From NCBI GenBank assembly GCA_028285755.1, contig JANQOQ010000008.1:567399-631398 (forward strand): a DNA stretch of 64,000 nucleotides. Reading direction: 5' to 3'. Under the pieces are notes generated by a model that was not told where the DNA came from, ran no database searches, and worked only from the letters and a program-made list of their open reading frames with translations. A program made the position numbers and the translations under genes. The stretch's first letter is position 1, and each line of letters opens with the position of its first letter. Below are positions 1-9,215 of the stretch, piece by piece. This DNA comes from Puniceicoccaceae bacterium. GTDB taxonomy: Bacteria > Verrucomicrobiota > Verrucomicrobiia > Opitutales > JAFGAQ01.

Positions 1-734
1 TTCTCCAAAAGCTCAGACATCAACTTAATTTTATGATCCCTCTGTATGAAGCACACTCGGTGATCGACCTTCTCTGCCGTTTTTACCTGAGGGTCCACTT
101 TCACGATCGTGGGGTGTCGCAGTATCTCCTGGGCCAGTTGGGTAATCTTCTCGGGCAGGGTGGCCGAGAAAAAGATAGACTGCCTTTCCTCTGGCAGCGC
201 TTTTACTACTTTTCGGATATCGTGGATAAAGCCCATATCCAGCATACGGTCTGCTTCATCCAAAACAAAGTATTCGATTTGGCTAAAGTGGACTTTACCC
301 TGGTTGTGTAAATCCAGCAATCTCCCAGGGGTGGCAATTAAGACATCCGCACCCGTTTTTAGAGCTCTGATCTGTTTACCTATTGGAACCCCCCCGTATG
401 CCAGTATATGGTTGAGGTTCAGATACTTTCCGTATGTTTCAAAGCTTTTGGCCACCTGGATTGCCAGTTCGCGCGTCGGTGTCAAAATAAGCGCGCTTAC
501 ATGTCCACTGCTTCGTTCTCTTGAATTCTCAGAAAGCCCCTGCAGGATAGGGATTGCAAACGCAGCCGTTTTGCCCGTGCCTGTCTGTGCAGAACCCAGA
601 AGGTCTCTACCTTCCAAAAGAATGGGGATCGCCTGTTGCTGGATTGGAGAAGGCGTTGTGTATTGCTTCTCTTCCAAAGCATGCTGAATGGGAGTAAGCA
701 AAGGCATATCCCTAAAGGAATTAAATGATCTCAT
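1..734 (-). CDS. rhlE: DEAD-box ATP-dependent RNA helicase (5' part; 3' end outside window)
   Basis: Reading the minus strand from the ATG at 734 gives about 244 residues that run off the left edge. The superfamily 2 helicase motifs appear in order: Q-motif (PSPIQQQAIP), motif I AQTGTGKT, motif Ia PTRELA, motif Ib TPGRLLD, motif II DEAD, motif III SAT, then the start of the second RecA domain. Such proteins unwind short RNA duplexes with ATP in ribosome assembly or mRNA decay. The short N-terminus running directly into the Q-motif and the sequence around it resemble the RhlE subgroup, but the C-terminal tail that would settle this is missing. It is read toward the window edge, with tmRNA behind it on the same strand. 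Confidence 0.93.
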   Translation of the reverse strand, partial: MRSFNSFRDMPLLTPIQHALEEKQYTTPSPIQQQAIPILLEGRDLLGSAQTGTGKTAAFAIPILQGLSENSRERSSGHVSALILTPTRELAIQVAKSFETYGKYLNLNHILAYGGVPIGKQIRALKTGADVLIATPGRLLDLHNQGKVHFSQIEYFVLDEADRMLDMGFIHDIRKVVKALPEERQSIFFSATLPEKITQLAQEILRHPTIVKVDPQVKTAEKVDHRVCFIQRDHKIKLMSELLE

Positions 735-940
735 GTTTTAAAATAGGTTGCGAGCACTTCGATGCTGCGCATGTCGATGAAGTTAGATTGCCTAAAGCAA
801 TCACTCATCGCGGAGATCGATTCAGGAAATCAGCCGCTCACGATGCGGCTAATATACGGTAATTGACCGTTTAAATAATATAGTAAGGCAGATAATCGCT
901 TCTGTATCAATGAAAATGTGAAATTAGGAATTACACCCCT

Positions 941-955
941 AATACGTCACGTATT
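941..955. other. 15-bp perfect palindrome downstream of tmRNA
   Basis: AATACGT, one C, ACGTATT. It lies about 20 bases past the 3' end of the tmRNA gene and overlaps a second inverted repeat (ATTAGG/CCTAAT, about 922-942). It could be part of a transcript end or an operator for the helicase, but there is no T-run to make it a convincing terminator. The rest of 735-974 shows only two short hairpins (826-846 and 855-869). Confidence 0.4.
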
Positions 956-972
956 TCGCGCATCAGCAATAA

Positions 973-1329
<357 letters not shown>

Positions 1330-1555
1330 TGTAAATTTGTGAAAACGATAGATTGAAAAGAATCTCAGAATTTGGGATTTCTTCCAATTCAGTTTTCTCA
1401 TTTGCATTATGCATAAATCCATTCGCAACGATAATTCGAAGCAAATGAATCACTAATAATGCCGATGATTGTTGGCATGTATCGCCTGTGAAAGATCAAT
1501 GTAAATGAGAACGGTAGCAGATGCTCCGTGATTGCGCAATACCGGAGTGTGAGCC

Positions 1556-1762
1556 TTAAGCGTAGGTATTGAGCTGAGTGCCGACTCGCTTGGGTAGCTC
1601 TTCGGGAGTGGTGGTTGTTGTATTAAACAGTTGCTCAACCCGATTTTGTGCCCGCTTGGCCGGAACTTCCTGTTTGGCAGCCGCAATCCCCTTGATCTCC
1701 TCAAGATTCTTTTCAATCTGGGAGGGTCGGAAGTCCGGTGTAATCTGTCCAACAGTGTTCAT
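1556..1762 (-). CDS. Small hypothetical protein (68 aa)
   Basis: I do not recognise this protein. It is hydrophilic, with no signal peptide, membrane segment or Cys pair. Residues 14-45 could form one amphipathic helix rich in Glu, Lys and Gln, followed by a Thr run (NTTTTTP) and a polar tail. There is no clear ribosome binding site before the ATG, but this is common in this window. A second ORF in another frame (1453-1752) overlaps it, and I prefer this one because its composition is that of a normal soluble peptide while the other is Arg/His/Ser-rich. Nothing is within 90 bases on either side, so it seems to be a single-gene unit. It may not be a real gene. Confidence 0.4.
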   Translation of the reverse strand: MNTVGQITPDFRPSQIEKNLEEIKGIAAAKQEVPAKRAQNRVEQLFNTTTTTPEELPKRVGTQLNTYA

Positions 1763-1858
1763 GATTAGTATGATTTATTATAATAAGCACTTTAAGTGGC
1801 TTCCGGTCAATCGGGAAGTGAAAATTTAGTGAAAAATCAGAAACCTTAAAGTTAATGA

Positions 1859-2947
1859 TTAGGTTATTAGCCCTGAGTAAATCTTCAGATTGGCATCTAC
1901 CATGTTCTCTACGGAGAACTCGCTTGTTGCAATTTCGTGGCCACGCTCACCCATGGCAGTGCGTTTTTTGGGATCTTTTATCAAAGTTTTAAGTGCGTTC
2001 TGCAGTGCAGGTACATCACCGGGTGTTACGAGCAATCCATTCTCGCCGTCTTTCACAATTTCGGGGATGCCGCCCACTGCACTGGCAATGATGGGTACTT
2101 TGCAGTAACTGGCCTGGATCAAGGAAATCCCCAGCCCCTCCATCAAAGCGGGATGTGCGAGAATATCCAACTGCGGCATCACTGCCAGCAGATCATCTAT
2201 AAATCCAACGAACTGCACGACATTCTGTAGGCCGAGTTCTGTCGTTTGCTTTTCTAAGTTTTTCAGTTCTGCACCTTTTCCAAAGCACAGAATACGCAGT
2301 TGCGGGTGTTGAGAGATGAGCCCGGCAGCGGCCTCGAATAAAAACCGATGGCCTTTACGAGGTATCAGTTGTGCAGCGAGCCCTACCGTCAATGAATTCT
2401 CAGGTAGACCGAATCGCTTAAGAAAATCTTCACGAGTAATAGCATCGGGTGCTTCTGAAAAATCGTAGGCGCTTCGGGCGAGACGCAGCTTATCCTCTGA
2501 AACTCCTTGGCTGAGCATGACCTGCCGGATACCTTCGGATATAGTGATGATGCGTGAGTAGGGCGCATATTTCCATTTGCAGAGCCAGGGTGGTTCGGGA
2601 TTGTCCACGCGGCGCGAAATCACTGCAGGGATTCCCATTGCTCGGGCTGCTCTGCCGCCCCAGGTATCGGCTCCACGACGACTATGGATGTGGAACAGGT
2701 CGGGCTTATACTCACGCAGAATTTTTTTGAGTTTTCCTGGTATGCTCAGATCCATATCTCCGCCCATTTTGATAGGGTACACGTGGATACCCGTATCTTC
2801 ACAAGCCTTGCGGATCGCGCTGCGGGAATCGCAAACCAATGCGCATTCATGCCCCCTTACATTGAGATGCTTGAGTAAATAGAAGACTTGGAGTGCCCCT
2901 CCGTAGAGGTTTTTACCGGCTTCGATGTGTAAGGTCTTGACGGACAT
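1859..2947 (-). CDS. Glycosyltransferase family 4 (GT-B fold)
   Basis: The 362-residue protein has the two-Rossmann GT-B layout. The N-terminal acceptor domain has a Gly-rich loop (KNLYGGALQVFYLL, about residues 13-26) and an IHSRRGAD segment. The C-terminal nucleotide-sugar domain has GLAAQLIPRKGH (about 191-202) and HPALMEGLGISLIQAS (about 273-288). The usual E-x7-E pair is only half kept, because the second Glu is Gln. It is the last gene of a minus-strand run hisF - GT9 - GT4, so a role in lipopolysaccharide core or another surface glycan is likely. Donor and acceptor cannot be told from sequence. A mobile-looking GxxExxY cassette sits only 6 bases before its ATG and has probably replaced its native upstream region. 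Confidence 0.88.
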   Translation of the reverse strand: MSVKTLHIEAGKNLYGGALQVFYLLKHLNVRGHECALVCDSRSAIRKACEDTGIHVYPIKMGGDMDLSIPGKLKKILREYKPDLFHIHSRRGADTWGGRAARAMGIPAVISRRVDNPEPPWLCKWKYAPYSRIITISEGIRQVMLSQGVSEDKLRLARSAYDFSEAPDAITREDFLKRFGLPENSLTVGLAAQLIPRKGHRFLFEAAAGLISQHPQLRILCFGKGAELKNLEKQTTELGLQNVVQFVGFIDDLLAVMPQLDILAHPALMEGLGISLIQASYCKVPIIASAVGGIPEIVKDGENGLLVTPGDVPALQNALKTLIKDPKKRTAMGERGHEIATSEFSVENMVDANLKIYSGLIT

Positions 2948-2953
2948 TTTCTA

Positions 2954-2980
2954 GACAGGATTTACAGGATCGATAGGATT
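2954..2980. repeat. Left inverted repeat of the GxxExxY cassette (three ACAGGAT-type units)
   Basis: Three successive 9-base units: ACAGGATTT, ACAGGATCG, ATAGGATT(T). The first is preceded by G. This is the inverted counterpart of 3355-3380, with 21 of 26 positions matching. On the coding strand of the cassette it also encodes the Pro/Asn/Val-rich tail (NPIDPVNPV) of the out-of-frame C-terminus. Confidence 0.8.
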
Positions 2981-3030
2981 TTTTTGAAGATACTTGCGTT
3001 TAACTTCCACCTTGGCCTCCGCGAAGTTGA

Positions 3031-3345
3031 TCATAATCCGATATTTGTTTTTGTGGCAGTCAGGTAGTTTACAAGCTGCAGTTCATGAATCGAGGTCAGG
3101 TTCTTAACTGCCTTAAGCTCTACTATTAATTTATCCTCAATAAATAAGTCTGCGATGTATTCACCTACTACAAAGTTATCATAATACACTTGAATAGGGA
3201 ATAGGGATTCTAGATTAAAACCGTGTTTTTTCAGCTCAATTACTAATGCTTTTTCATAAACTGATTCGAGAAAACCAGAGCCGAGATTGTTATACACTGT
3301 ATAAGCGGCACCAATGATTTTCTCGGTTATTTCTTCATATAGCAT
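3031..3345 (-). CDS. GxxExxY protein (PD-(D/E)XK nuclease-like), C-terminus frameshifted
   Basis: The 104-residue product belongs to the GxxExxY family (PDDEXK_3). It has the name-giving GSGFLESVYEKAL (residues 22-34) and the nuclease core ADLFIEDKLIVELKAV with an Asp and E-x-K in the expected spacing. The usual protein is about 125-135 residues. Here the frame stops right after TNIGL. A shift of one base lets it continue as INFAEAKVEVKRK and on to NPIDPVNPV, ending at 2951, exactly what the family has there. So one base has been lost, or there is a sequencing error. The catalytic core is intact, so the short form might still fold. The gene sits between inverted CAGGAT repeats and splits a glycosyltransferase operon. 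No substrate is known to me. Confidence 0.88.
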   Translation of the reverse strand: MLYEEITEKIIGAAYTVYNNLGSGFLESVYEKALVIELKKHGFNLESLFPIQVYYDNFVVGEYIADLFIEDKLIVELKAVKNLTSIHELQLVNYLTATKTNIGL

Positions 3346-3354
3346 CAGGATTGC

Positions 3355-3380
3355 ATCCTGTGAATCCTGTTGATCCTGTC
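3355..3380. repeat. Right inverted repeat of the GxxExxY cassette
   Basis: Three ATCCTGT units in a row (ATCCTGTGA, ATCCTGTTG, ATCCTGTC), the inverted partner of 2954-2980. Just inside it, 3346-3360 forms a small hairpin, CAGGAT-TGC-ATCCTG, that starts one base before the GxxExxY start codon. Confidence 0.8.
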
Positions 3381-3389
3381 AAAAATATA

Positions 3390-4451
3390 CTAAGCGAGGA
3401 GTTTTATTGCCGTTTCGAGGACTTCAGCAGGTGTGATGCTTCGCAGGCAGGTGAAAGCGCCGTTGCAGGTAGGATGGCGACGGCAGGGGGAGCAGTCCAT
3501 CTTGCGATAGATCACCTGGGTCCGCGGAGTTCGGGTATTCAGGTAAGGCACGGTGGAGCCGAAAAGCGCAATCGTAGGTCTTTGCTGCGCTATGGACATA
3601 TGTGTCATCCCGGTATCCATACCAATGCTGAGATCCGCATGACCGATCAACGAGGCCGCATCCGCAATCGAGAGGCAATGCTCTCCCGTCAAATCCATGT
3701 AGCTTTCTGTATTTGAGATAGGTCCGATGATGCGCTTTGCGGAGGCATCATCCTTGGGTCCCCCAAGTATAAGCACTCTTTTGCCGGTCTTTTCATGAAG
3801 TTGGGGTATGAGTGTAGACCAGTAATCTTCAAACCAATGCTTCTGCGGGCGGGTTGTAAAAGGAATTGCTGCGATAAATCCATCCTGCAGTCCATTCAAC
3901 GCCAGAAATGACTCAGTCGTTTTCTGTTGCTCAGGCGAAAATAGCAGCTGCATAGGGAAATTGCCCACTTTTAGTCCTAAGGCCAATGCGAGATCTCGAT
4001 ACTCGGCATTGATATCCATATCATCCAGTCGACGAGGCACGACTTGATGCATCAGATATTGACTCCCTTCTTTTGAACCGAGACCGACGCGATATTTCGC
4101 TCCGCTCGCTTTGGCAACCCATCCGCTCTTGAGGAGCCCCTGCATGTCAATGGCGAGATCAAATTCGTAGTCCTTTAGCTGATTCTTGAATTGATTCCAT
4201 TCACCCAGGAATCGCCCCCATTGATTCGTTTTGCTAAGCTTTCGAAAGCGTTTCTTCGGGAATTCGATAACCTCCTCAATATGGGGGTTATTCTTAATCA
4301 ACCCCACTGATTCTTTTTGAGTTAGCCAGTAGAGTTTCGCATCCGGATAGCGGTCCTTCAACGGTTGAATGAGTGAAGTGGCAAAGACATTATCTCCGAT
4401 TGCACTGAGTCGGATCAGCAAAATACTTTTTGGGCTTTCGGGGAGTGGCAT
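3390..4451 (-). CDS. Glycosyltransferase family 9, ADP-heptose:LPS heptosyltransferase type
   Basis: The 353-residue protein has the GT9 signatures. An N-terminal nucleotide-binding start (ILLIRLSAIGDNVFA) is followed by DLAIDMQGLLKSG and GLGSKEGSQYLM. The C-terminal donor-site block DLSIGMDTGMTHMS is followed by PTIALFGST, and a Cys-containing end (CSPCRRHPTC) is common in this family. Members move a heptose from ADP-heptose to the inner core of lipid A-core on the inner face of the inner membrane. Its ATG is 7 bases from the stop of hisF, so the two are co-transcribed. Whether it is a WaaC-, WaaF- or WaaQ-type enzyme cannot be decided here. Confidence 0.9.
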   Translation of the reverse strand: MPLPESPKSILLIRLSAIGDNVFATSLIQPLKDRYPDAKLYWLTQKESVGLIKNNPHIEEVIEFPKKRFRKLSKTNQWGRFLGEWNQFKNQLKDYEFDLAIDMQGLLKSGWVAKASGAKYRVGLGSKEGSQYLMHQVVPRRLDDMDINAEYRDLALALGLKVGNFPMQLLFSPEQQKTTESFLALNGLQDGFIAAIPFTTRPQKHWFEDYWSTLIPQLHEKTGKRVLILGGPKDDASAKRIIGPISNTESYMDLTGEHCLSIADAASLIGHADLSIGMDTGMTHMSIAQQRPTIALFGSTVPYLNTRTPRTQVIYRKMDCSPCRRHPTCNGAFTCLRSITPAEVLETAIKLLA

Positions 4452-4458
4452 GGCACTA

Positions 4459-5223
4459 TTATGTCATTCTCACAGGTATTCCCGCTTCGGCCAGGTGGGA
4501 CTTCGTTTCAGGTATCGTGTATTCACCAAAGTGAAAAATGGATGCTGCCAGCACCGCATCTGCCTTGCCGATTTGGATGGCGTCCACCATGTGGTCCAGA
4601 TTACCGGCACCGCCTGAAGCTATGACCGGCACTTGCACAGCTTTGCTGATGGCCGCATTAAGTTCGTTATCATAGCCGGCTTTCGTGCCGTCGCAGTCCA
4701 TACTGGTGAGCAGGATCTCTCCGGCCCCCCGACGAACGGCCTCCTTGGCCCATTCGACTGCGTCCCACTCAGTTGGGTTGCGACCCCCGTGGGTGTAGAC
4801 ACGCCATTTGCCGGGCTCCGGTTCACGCTTGGCATCGATGGCGACCACAATACAGGAAGTTCCAAAACGCTCGGAGGCTTGATTTATGAGGTTTGGGTTT
4901 TTGATTGCTGAGGTGTTCAGACTGACTTTATCCGCACCGGAGTGCAGCATGGCGGTGATATCCTCGATGGATCGTAGACCGCCGCCCACCGTTAGCGGCA
5001 TGAAGCACTGGGAGGCCGTGCGCTCGACGACGTCATGCATGATATTGCGCTCATCGCTGGAGGCAGTGATATCCAGGAATACCAACTCATCGGCGCCCTG
5101 CTGTTCATAAGCCTTTGCAATGTCCACCGGGTCTCCGGCATCCCGCAGCTCTTTAAATTTGATACCCTTCACTACGCGCCCGGCAGTCACATCCAGGCAG
5201 GGAATGATCCTTTTTGATAGCAT
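4459..5223 (-). CDS. hisF: Imidazole glycerol phosphate synthase, cyclase subunit
   Basis: This 254-residue (beta/alpha)8 barrel protein is full length. It carries [15 protein letters not shown] with the catalytic Asp near residue 11, [10 protein letters not shown] for phosphate binding, and [10 protein letters not shown] with the second catalytic Asp near 130. [11 protein letters not shown] completes the phosphate site. With HisH it turns PRFAR and glutamine-derived ammonia into IGP and AICAR in histidine synthesis. hisH is not in this window, so the his genes are scattered. It is the first gene of a run that continues into glycosyltransferases 8 bases later. Confidence 0.97.
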   Translation of the reverse strand: MLSKRIIPCLDVTAGRVVKGIKFKELRDAGDPVDIAKAYEQQGADELVFLDITASSDERNIMHDVVERTASQCFMPLTVGGGLRSIEDITAMLHSGADKVSLNTSAIKNPNLINQASERFGTSCIVVAIDAKREPEPGKWRVYTHGGRNPTEWDAVEWAKEAVRRGAGEILLTSMDCDGTKAGYDNELNAAISKAVQVPVIASGGAGNLDHMVDAIQIGKADAVLAASIFHFGEYTIPETKSHLAEAGIPVRMT

Positions 5224-5345
5224 GCCCCCAGATTAAGATTGAAAATGGGAATTAGAAAACCCTAAACTACCGGTTTGTTCACTTTGGACGATCTTTACGT
5301 TTGCAATCTGTGTGCAAGCATGGTCGTTTAAGTGGTTTATGGAGC

Positions 5346-5420
5346 GGCGCGGTAGCCAAGTGGTAAGGCCGGGCTCTGCAAAAGCCCTATGCGTCGGTTC
5401 GATTCCGACCCGCGCCTCCA
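5346..5420 (+). tRNA. tRNA-Cys (GCA)
   Basis: The acceptor stem GGCGCGG pairs with CCGCGCC, the discriminator base is U (the identity base for Cys), and the 3' CCA is encoded (5418-5420). The anticodon stem GGGCU/AGCCC closes the loop CUGCAAA with anticodon GCA. The T-arm is GUCGGUUCGAUUCCGAC. Confidence 0.97.
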
Positions 5421-5451
5421 GTATTACAGCTTCTTTGCTTTATCCATAATT

Positions 5452-6906
5452 ATGTACAAGAAATTTATCCCTGTTCTCTTGTTTCTGTCATTCGCTGTGA
5501 GCTCATTCTCAGCGGTTGACAACTCTCACATACCCACACCGGTCGAAAGCCCGGAGCAGCCCAATATTCTATGGATCTATATTGAAGATACCAACGCGTG
5601 GATGAGTTGCTACGGGGATGATACGATCACTACTCCAAATATTGACCAGCTTGCCAGTGAGGGTGTGCGTTTTAATCGTGCATATATGACATCCGGTGTT
5701 TGTTCACCTACCCGTTCTGCAATCATTACCGGTATGTATCAGACCTCCATCGGAGCGCATGAGCACTACAGCTCATTCTCGAAGTGGCGGGGCAATATCA
5801 TGGAGCATTGGGAGCCTAATCATATTGGAGTAAAGGCTGTTCCCGAGATTTTTCGTGCAGCAGGCTACTATACATTTAATGAGGGCAAATTTCACTACAA
5901 CTTTGTGTTTGATCCCGATACCTACTACCATCATCACGATAATCGCAATGGATTCAAAGGAGCCGTAGATGGCAGTGAATGGACGGGTCGTAAGCCGGGG
6001 CAGCCCTTCTTTGGGCAGATTCAGTTACTGGGTGGCAAATTCCCGAATCCCAAACACGTGGTTAAGCCCGAAGATGTCGAGGTGCACCCGTATTATCCAG
6101 ATCATCCCATTATTCGTGAGCACACCGCTGAGCATTACAACACGATTCTTGAGCTTGACCGCATTCTAGGAGAAATCGTGGAGGCCCTAAAGCGTGATGG
6201 CATTTACGAAAATACCATTATCTTTTTCTTTTCGGATCATGGCTGTGACCTACCACGCCATAAGCAGTTTATCTACGACGAGGGTATACGTGTGCCCTTT
6301 ATCATGGCCGGACCGAAAGTGCCGGTTGGTGAAGTCAGGGATGACCTCGTGAGCGGGATCGATATCTCAGCAACTTCGCTCACTTTAGCCAATATCAAGG
6401 TTCCCGACAATATGCACGGCATGGATATGTTTGCCGATAGTTTTCACCGGGATTATGTGATCTCGGCCCGGGATCGCTGTGACTTCACGATCGATCGTAT
6501 ACGAGCTGTGACGACCGATCGCTATAAATACATTCGCAACTTCATGACTGACCGGCCTTACATGCAGCCGAACTACCGCAGTGAGTGGCCGATTATGAAG
6601 ATTCTTCAGGATCTTTATGCTCAAGGAGAGTTAAACGAGGTGCAGGCGCATTTCGTCAGGGATTATCGACCTGCTGAAGAATTCTACGACCTCTGGGAAG
6701 ATCCCCATGAGACTCAAAACTTAATCCACTCATACAAACGAGAGCACGCCCAGGCACTTGCGGAACATCGGGATATCCTCAATCGCTGGATTCTGGAAAC
6801 CGATGACAAAGGCCGCTTCCCGGAGACGGACAATGCATTGCGTGCTGTGATTGATCGCTGGGGTGACAATGCTGTTAATCCCGAGTATGATGAGCTGAGA
6901 GACTAG
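5452..6906 (+). CDS. Secreted sulfatase (type I, formylglycine-dependent)
   Basis: The chosen ATG at 5452 gives a 484-residue protein with a clear signal peptide (MYKKFIPVLLFLSFAVSSFSA). The longer frame would start inside the tRNA-Cys and is rejected. The alkaline-phosphatase-superfamily sulfatase core is plain: PNILWIYIEDTNAW near the start, then SGVCSPTRSA, where the Cys of C-x-P-x-R becomes formylglycine (about residue 84). FFFSDHGCDLPRHKQ carries metal and substrate residues. It would act in the periplasm on sulfated sugars or glycans; the substrate is unknown. The first metal motif is ED rather than the common DD. No anaerobic or FGE-type maturase is in this window. It runs tail-to-tail into the next gene with 2 bases between. 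Confidence 0.9.
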   Translation: MYKKFIPVLLFLSFAVSSFSAVDNSHIPTPVESPEQPNILWIYIEDTNAWMSCYGDDTITTPNIDQLASEGVRFNRAYMTSGVCSPTRSAIITGMYQTSIGAHEHYSSFSKWRGNIMEHWEPNHIGVKAVPEIFRAAGYYTFNEGKFHYNFVFDPDTYYHHHDNRNGFKGAVDGSEWTGRKPGQPFFGQIQLLGGKFPNPKHVVKPEDVEVHPYYPDHPIIREHTAEHYNTILELDRILGEIVEALKRDGIYENTIIFFFSDHGCDLPRHKQFIYDEGIRVPFIMAGPKVPVGEVRDDLVSGIDISATSLTLANIKVPDNMHGMDMFADSFHRDYVISARDRCDFTIDRIRAVTTDRYKYIRNFMTDRPYMQPNYRSEWPIMKILQDLYAQGELNEVQAHFVRDYRPAEEFYDLWEDPHETQNLIHSYKREHAQALAEHRDILNRWILETDDKGRFPETDNALRAVIDRWGDNAVNPEYDELRD

Positions 6907-6908
6907 CG

Positions 6909-9215
6909 CTAGGCCGCTTCCATCACTTTTTGGAATTTCTCAACATTGCCGCGTTTACCAGCAATGAGTAGGATATCTCCGCACTGAATGACCTGAGAAG
7001 GGCTCGGGTCTTCCACTTCCTCGGTTTCACGTTTTATCGCAACTACCGTAATGCGGTGTTTTCTTCTTAGTTCGGCTCCGGCGAGTGTATTGCCCTCAAG
7101 CATCGAGCCGGTTGGGATGTAAATGGCCTCCACGCAAAATGCCTGCTCTGCCAGAGTCTCGGTATCGAGGCTTTGAGATTTCAAAATTTTTCGTGCATTT
7201 GCCAGAGCTGCTTCTTTGCCGAGCAAGATCAGGGTATCGCCTGCGAATATGTGTGAGCGTGGGTTTGGATCATACACATACTGATCGCCCCGCTTGATTG
7301 CTATGATGGTAACGTTGGCCTGTTCGCGTAGTTTGAGATCCACGATCTGTTTACCCACGGGATAAGAGTTAGGCTCGATCAGTTCTTCACCCGTCAGCGC
7401 ATGCCACAGGTGCTCCTTTTGAAAGTCGCTGAGGATTTCCTCTCTACGCTGGGCTTCGAGGTCGCGGGTTTCTTCTTTGAGGCTTTCGACAAAGCGATTC
7501 TCAAGCACGCTGTTGATTTTGATCATCTGGCGTGAGAAGATGAACGCCAATGCCGCAATTAATACCCCAAAGAGCAAAAGGGGGATACCGGTCGGTAGGA
7601 AATCAGAAGTCGCACCCAGGAATATATTTCCTACGATAAAGATGAGCACCACCGAGAAAACGTAACTTAGTAAATTACGCAAGTGCCCTGACTTGAGTAG
7701 TTTGTTGTTTTTGTAGATCTGACTGAGTGCGTCTACGATGATTAAGCTGATAGCAGATAAATTGCGCGTGATCGAAAGCACGAACGGGGTGACCAGAATG
7801 GCGCACACGACCCAAACTCCTACCAGCAAGTAGATCTGCAAGGCATCCGGCACGGCACCATTGCGTGCTAAATTGGCTCCGACAAATGCAGCGAATATCA
7901 GACCACAAATAATTAAAAAAGCGGCGATTATCTGCCAGAATGGCCTGCGCATGAGGCGGATGACGATGGACTTGGAGATCAAGGTGCGATAGCCGTTGAG
8001 CAAATCGTGATAAATTCGTCCGATGCTCCGCATCCAGCTGGGTGAACGATCCAGCGTATTATCATAAATCCAGCTGCTTCTGGAACTGATAAGCGGAGTG
8101 GTAATTATGGTGAAGATGGCAACCCCCACTGCGATCGACATCAGGCCCTCGTCGGCAACTCCGGTAGCCAGGGCAAGACTTGCGATAACAAAGCTGAATT
8201 CCCCGATCTGGCTCTTTGCAACCGCAGCCTGAAAGGCGGTCTTGCTGCGTTGTCCACTCAGGAACAGACCCACCCAGCAGCTTGCGGTTTTGCCAACGAC
8301 AACTAACAGGGAAAGGAGTATGATGATCGGCGCTTGCGCGAGCACCACTTCCGGGTTGATGCGCATCCCAATGGTTACAAAGAAAACAGCGCTAAACAGC
8401 TCTTTGAGCGGATTGATCGAATCCTCAATTCTCTCAACCAGTGCTGAGTTTGAAAATAAGCTGCCCGCAAGGAACGCCCCGAGAGCAAGAGAGAGGTGGA
8501 TTTGCTCCGCAATTACTCCGATGCCGAGCACAGATCCCACTGCGAACAAGGTCACCAGCTCAAGGCTACCGATACGGTTGATTGTATTTACGATGCCGGG
8601 CATCAGAATACGTCCAAAATAGAAGATAACGACTACGAACACACTGATTATAAAGATCGTCCAGATTGCGGATGACCACGGTAGTGAACCTGTGACGTCG
8701 ATACCACTGAGCACGACCAGTAGCAAAATCGCGAGTATGTCTTCCAGAATGAGAATACCAATCGCCAGCTGGGCATGCGCATGTTGCATCTGCTTCTGAT
8801 CCTTGAGCACCCGTATCGTGACCATGGAAGAGCTAATTGCCAACAGACTGCCCAGAAAAATACCCGTAGCCTTGTCAAAGCCGAGCAAAGGCGCCGTGAG
8901 GGTACCAATACTCAGCATCAGTATGGTCTGCAATATTAGAGCGATCAGCGAGGAGCCGACGAGGTTTTTAAGCTTCTGCAGGTCAAACTCCATCCCGAGC
9001 GTGAATAGCAGAAACAATACACCTAGTTCACTGAGCTGAAAAAGGCTGTGGGTATCCTGTAATATGTGAAAATCAATGACTTGTGCCCCGAGAGCCAAAC
9101 CTACGCCTACATAACCCAAAATTGCGGGAATCTTCAGGCGGTCACAAATTATCGCGGCACCGGTTGCAGATGCGGCAACAATTCCCAGGTCGGTTAATAA
9201 GTGGCTTTCGGTCAT
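6909..9215 (-). CDS. CPA2-family cation:proton antiporter with tandem TrkA-C domains
   Basis: The 768-residue protein starts with a Na+/H+ exchanger domain of the Kef/CPA2 type (about residues 1-400, about 12 membrane segments; LGYVGVGLALG and LALGAFLAGSLFSNS are typical). A second hydrophobic block with four or five further segments follows (about 425-590). Two TrkA-C (RCK-C) domains come last (about 620-690 and 700-768; TIIAIKRGDQ and TVVAIKRETE start matching strands). There is no TrkA-N nucleotide-binding domain between, so control by NAD(H), as in KefC, is not expected. It probably exchanges K+ or Na+ for protons at the inner membrane. The extra membrane block is unusual and may have come from fusion. 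Confidence 0.88.
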   Translation of the reverse strand: MTESHLLTDLGIVAASATGAAIICDRLKIPAILGYVGVGLALGAQVIDFHILQDTHSLFQLSELGVLFLLFTLGMEFDLQKLKNLVGSSLIALILQTILMLSIGTLTAPLLGFDKATGIFLGSLLAISSSMVTIRVLKDQKQMQHAHAQLAIGILILEDILAILLLVVLSGIDVTGSLPWSSAIWTIFIISVFVVVIFYFGRILMPGIVNTINRIGSLELVTLFAVGSVLGIGVIAEQIHLSLALGAFLAGSLFSNSALVERIEDSINPLKELFSAVFFVTIGMRINPEVVLAQAPIIILLSLLVVVGKTASCWVGLFLSGQRSKTAFQAAVAKSQIGEFSFVIASLALATGVADEGLMSIAVGVAIFTIITTPLISSRSSWIYDNTLDRSPSWMRSIGRIYHDLLNGYRTLISKSIVIRLMRRPFWQIIAAFLIICGLIFAAFVGANLARNGAVPDALQIYLLVGVWVVCAILVTPFVLSITRNLSAISLIIVDALSQIYKNNKLLKSGHLRNLLSYVFSVVLIFIVGNIFLGATSDFLPTGIPLLLFGVLIAALAFIFSRQMIKINSVLENRFVESLKEETRDLEAQRREEILSDFQKEHLWHALTGEELIEPNSYPVGKQIVDLKLREQANVTIIAIKRGDQYVYDPNPRSHIFAGDTLILLGKEAALANARKILKSQSLDTETLAEQAFCVEAIYIPTGSMLEGNTLAGAELRRKHRITVVAIKRETEEVEDPSPSQVIQCGDILLIAGKRGNVEKFQKVMEAA

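Noticed and set aside
1453-1752. 99-residue open frame overlapping the small hypothetical gene
   Set aside because: Arg/Ser/His-rich, no start context, other frame looks more protein-like.
5389-5451. Longer start for the sulfatase
   Set aside because: It would begin inside the tRNA-Cys and place residues before a perfect signal peptide.
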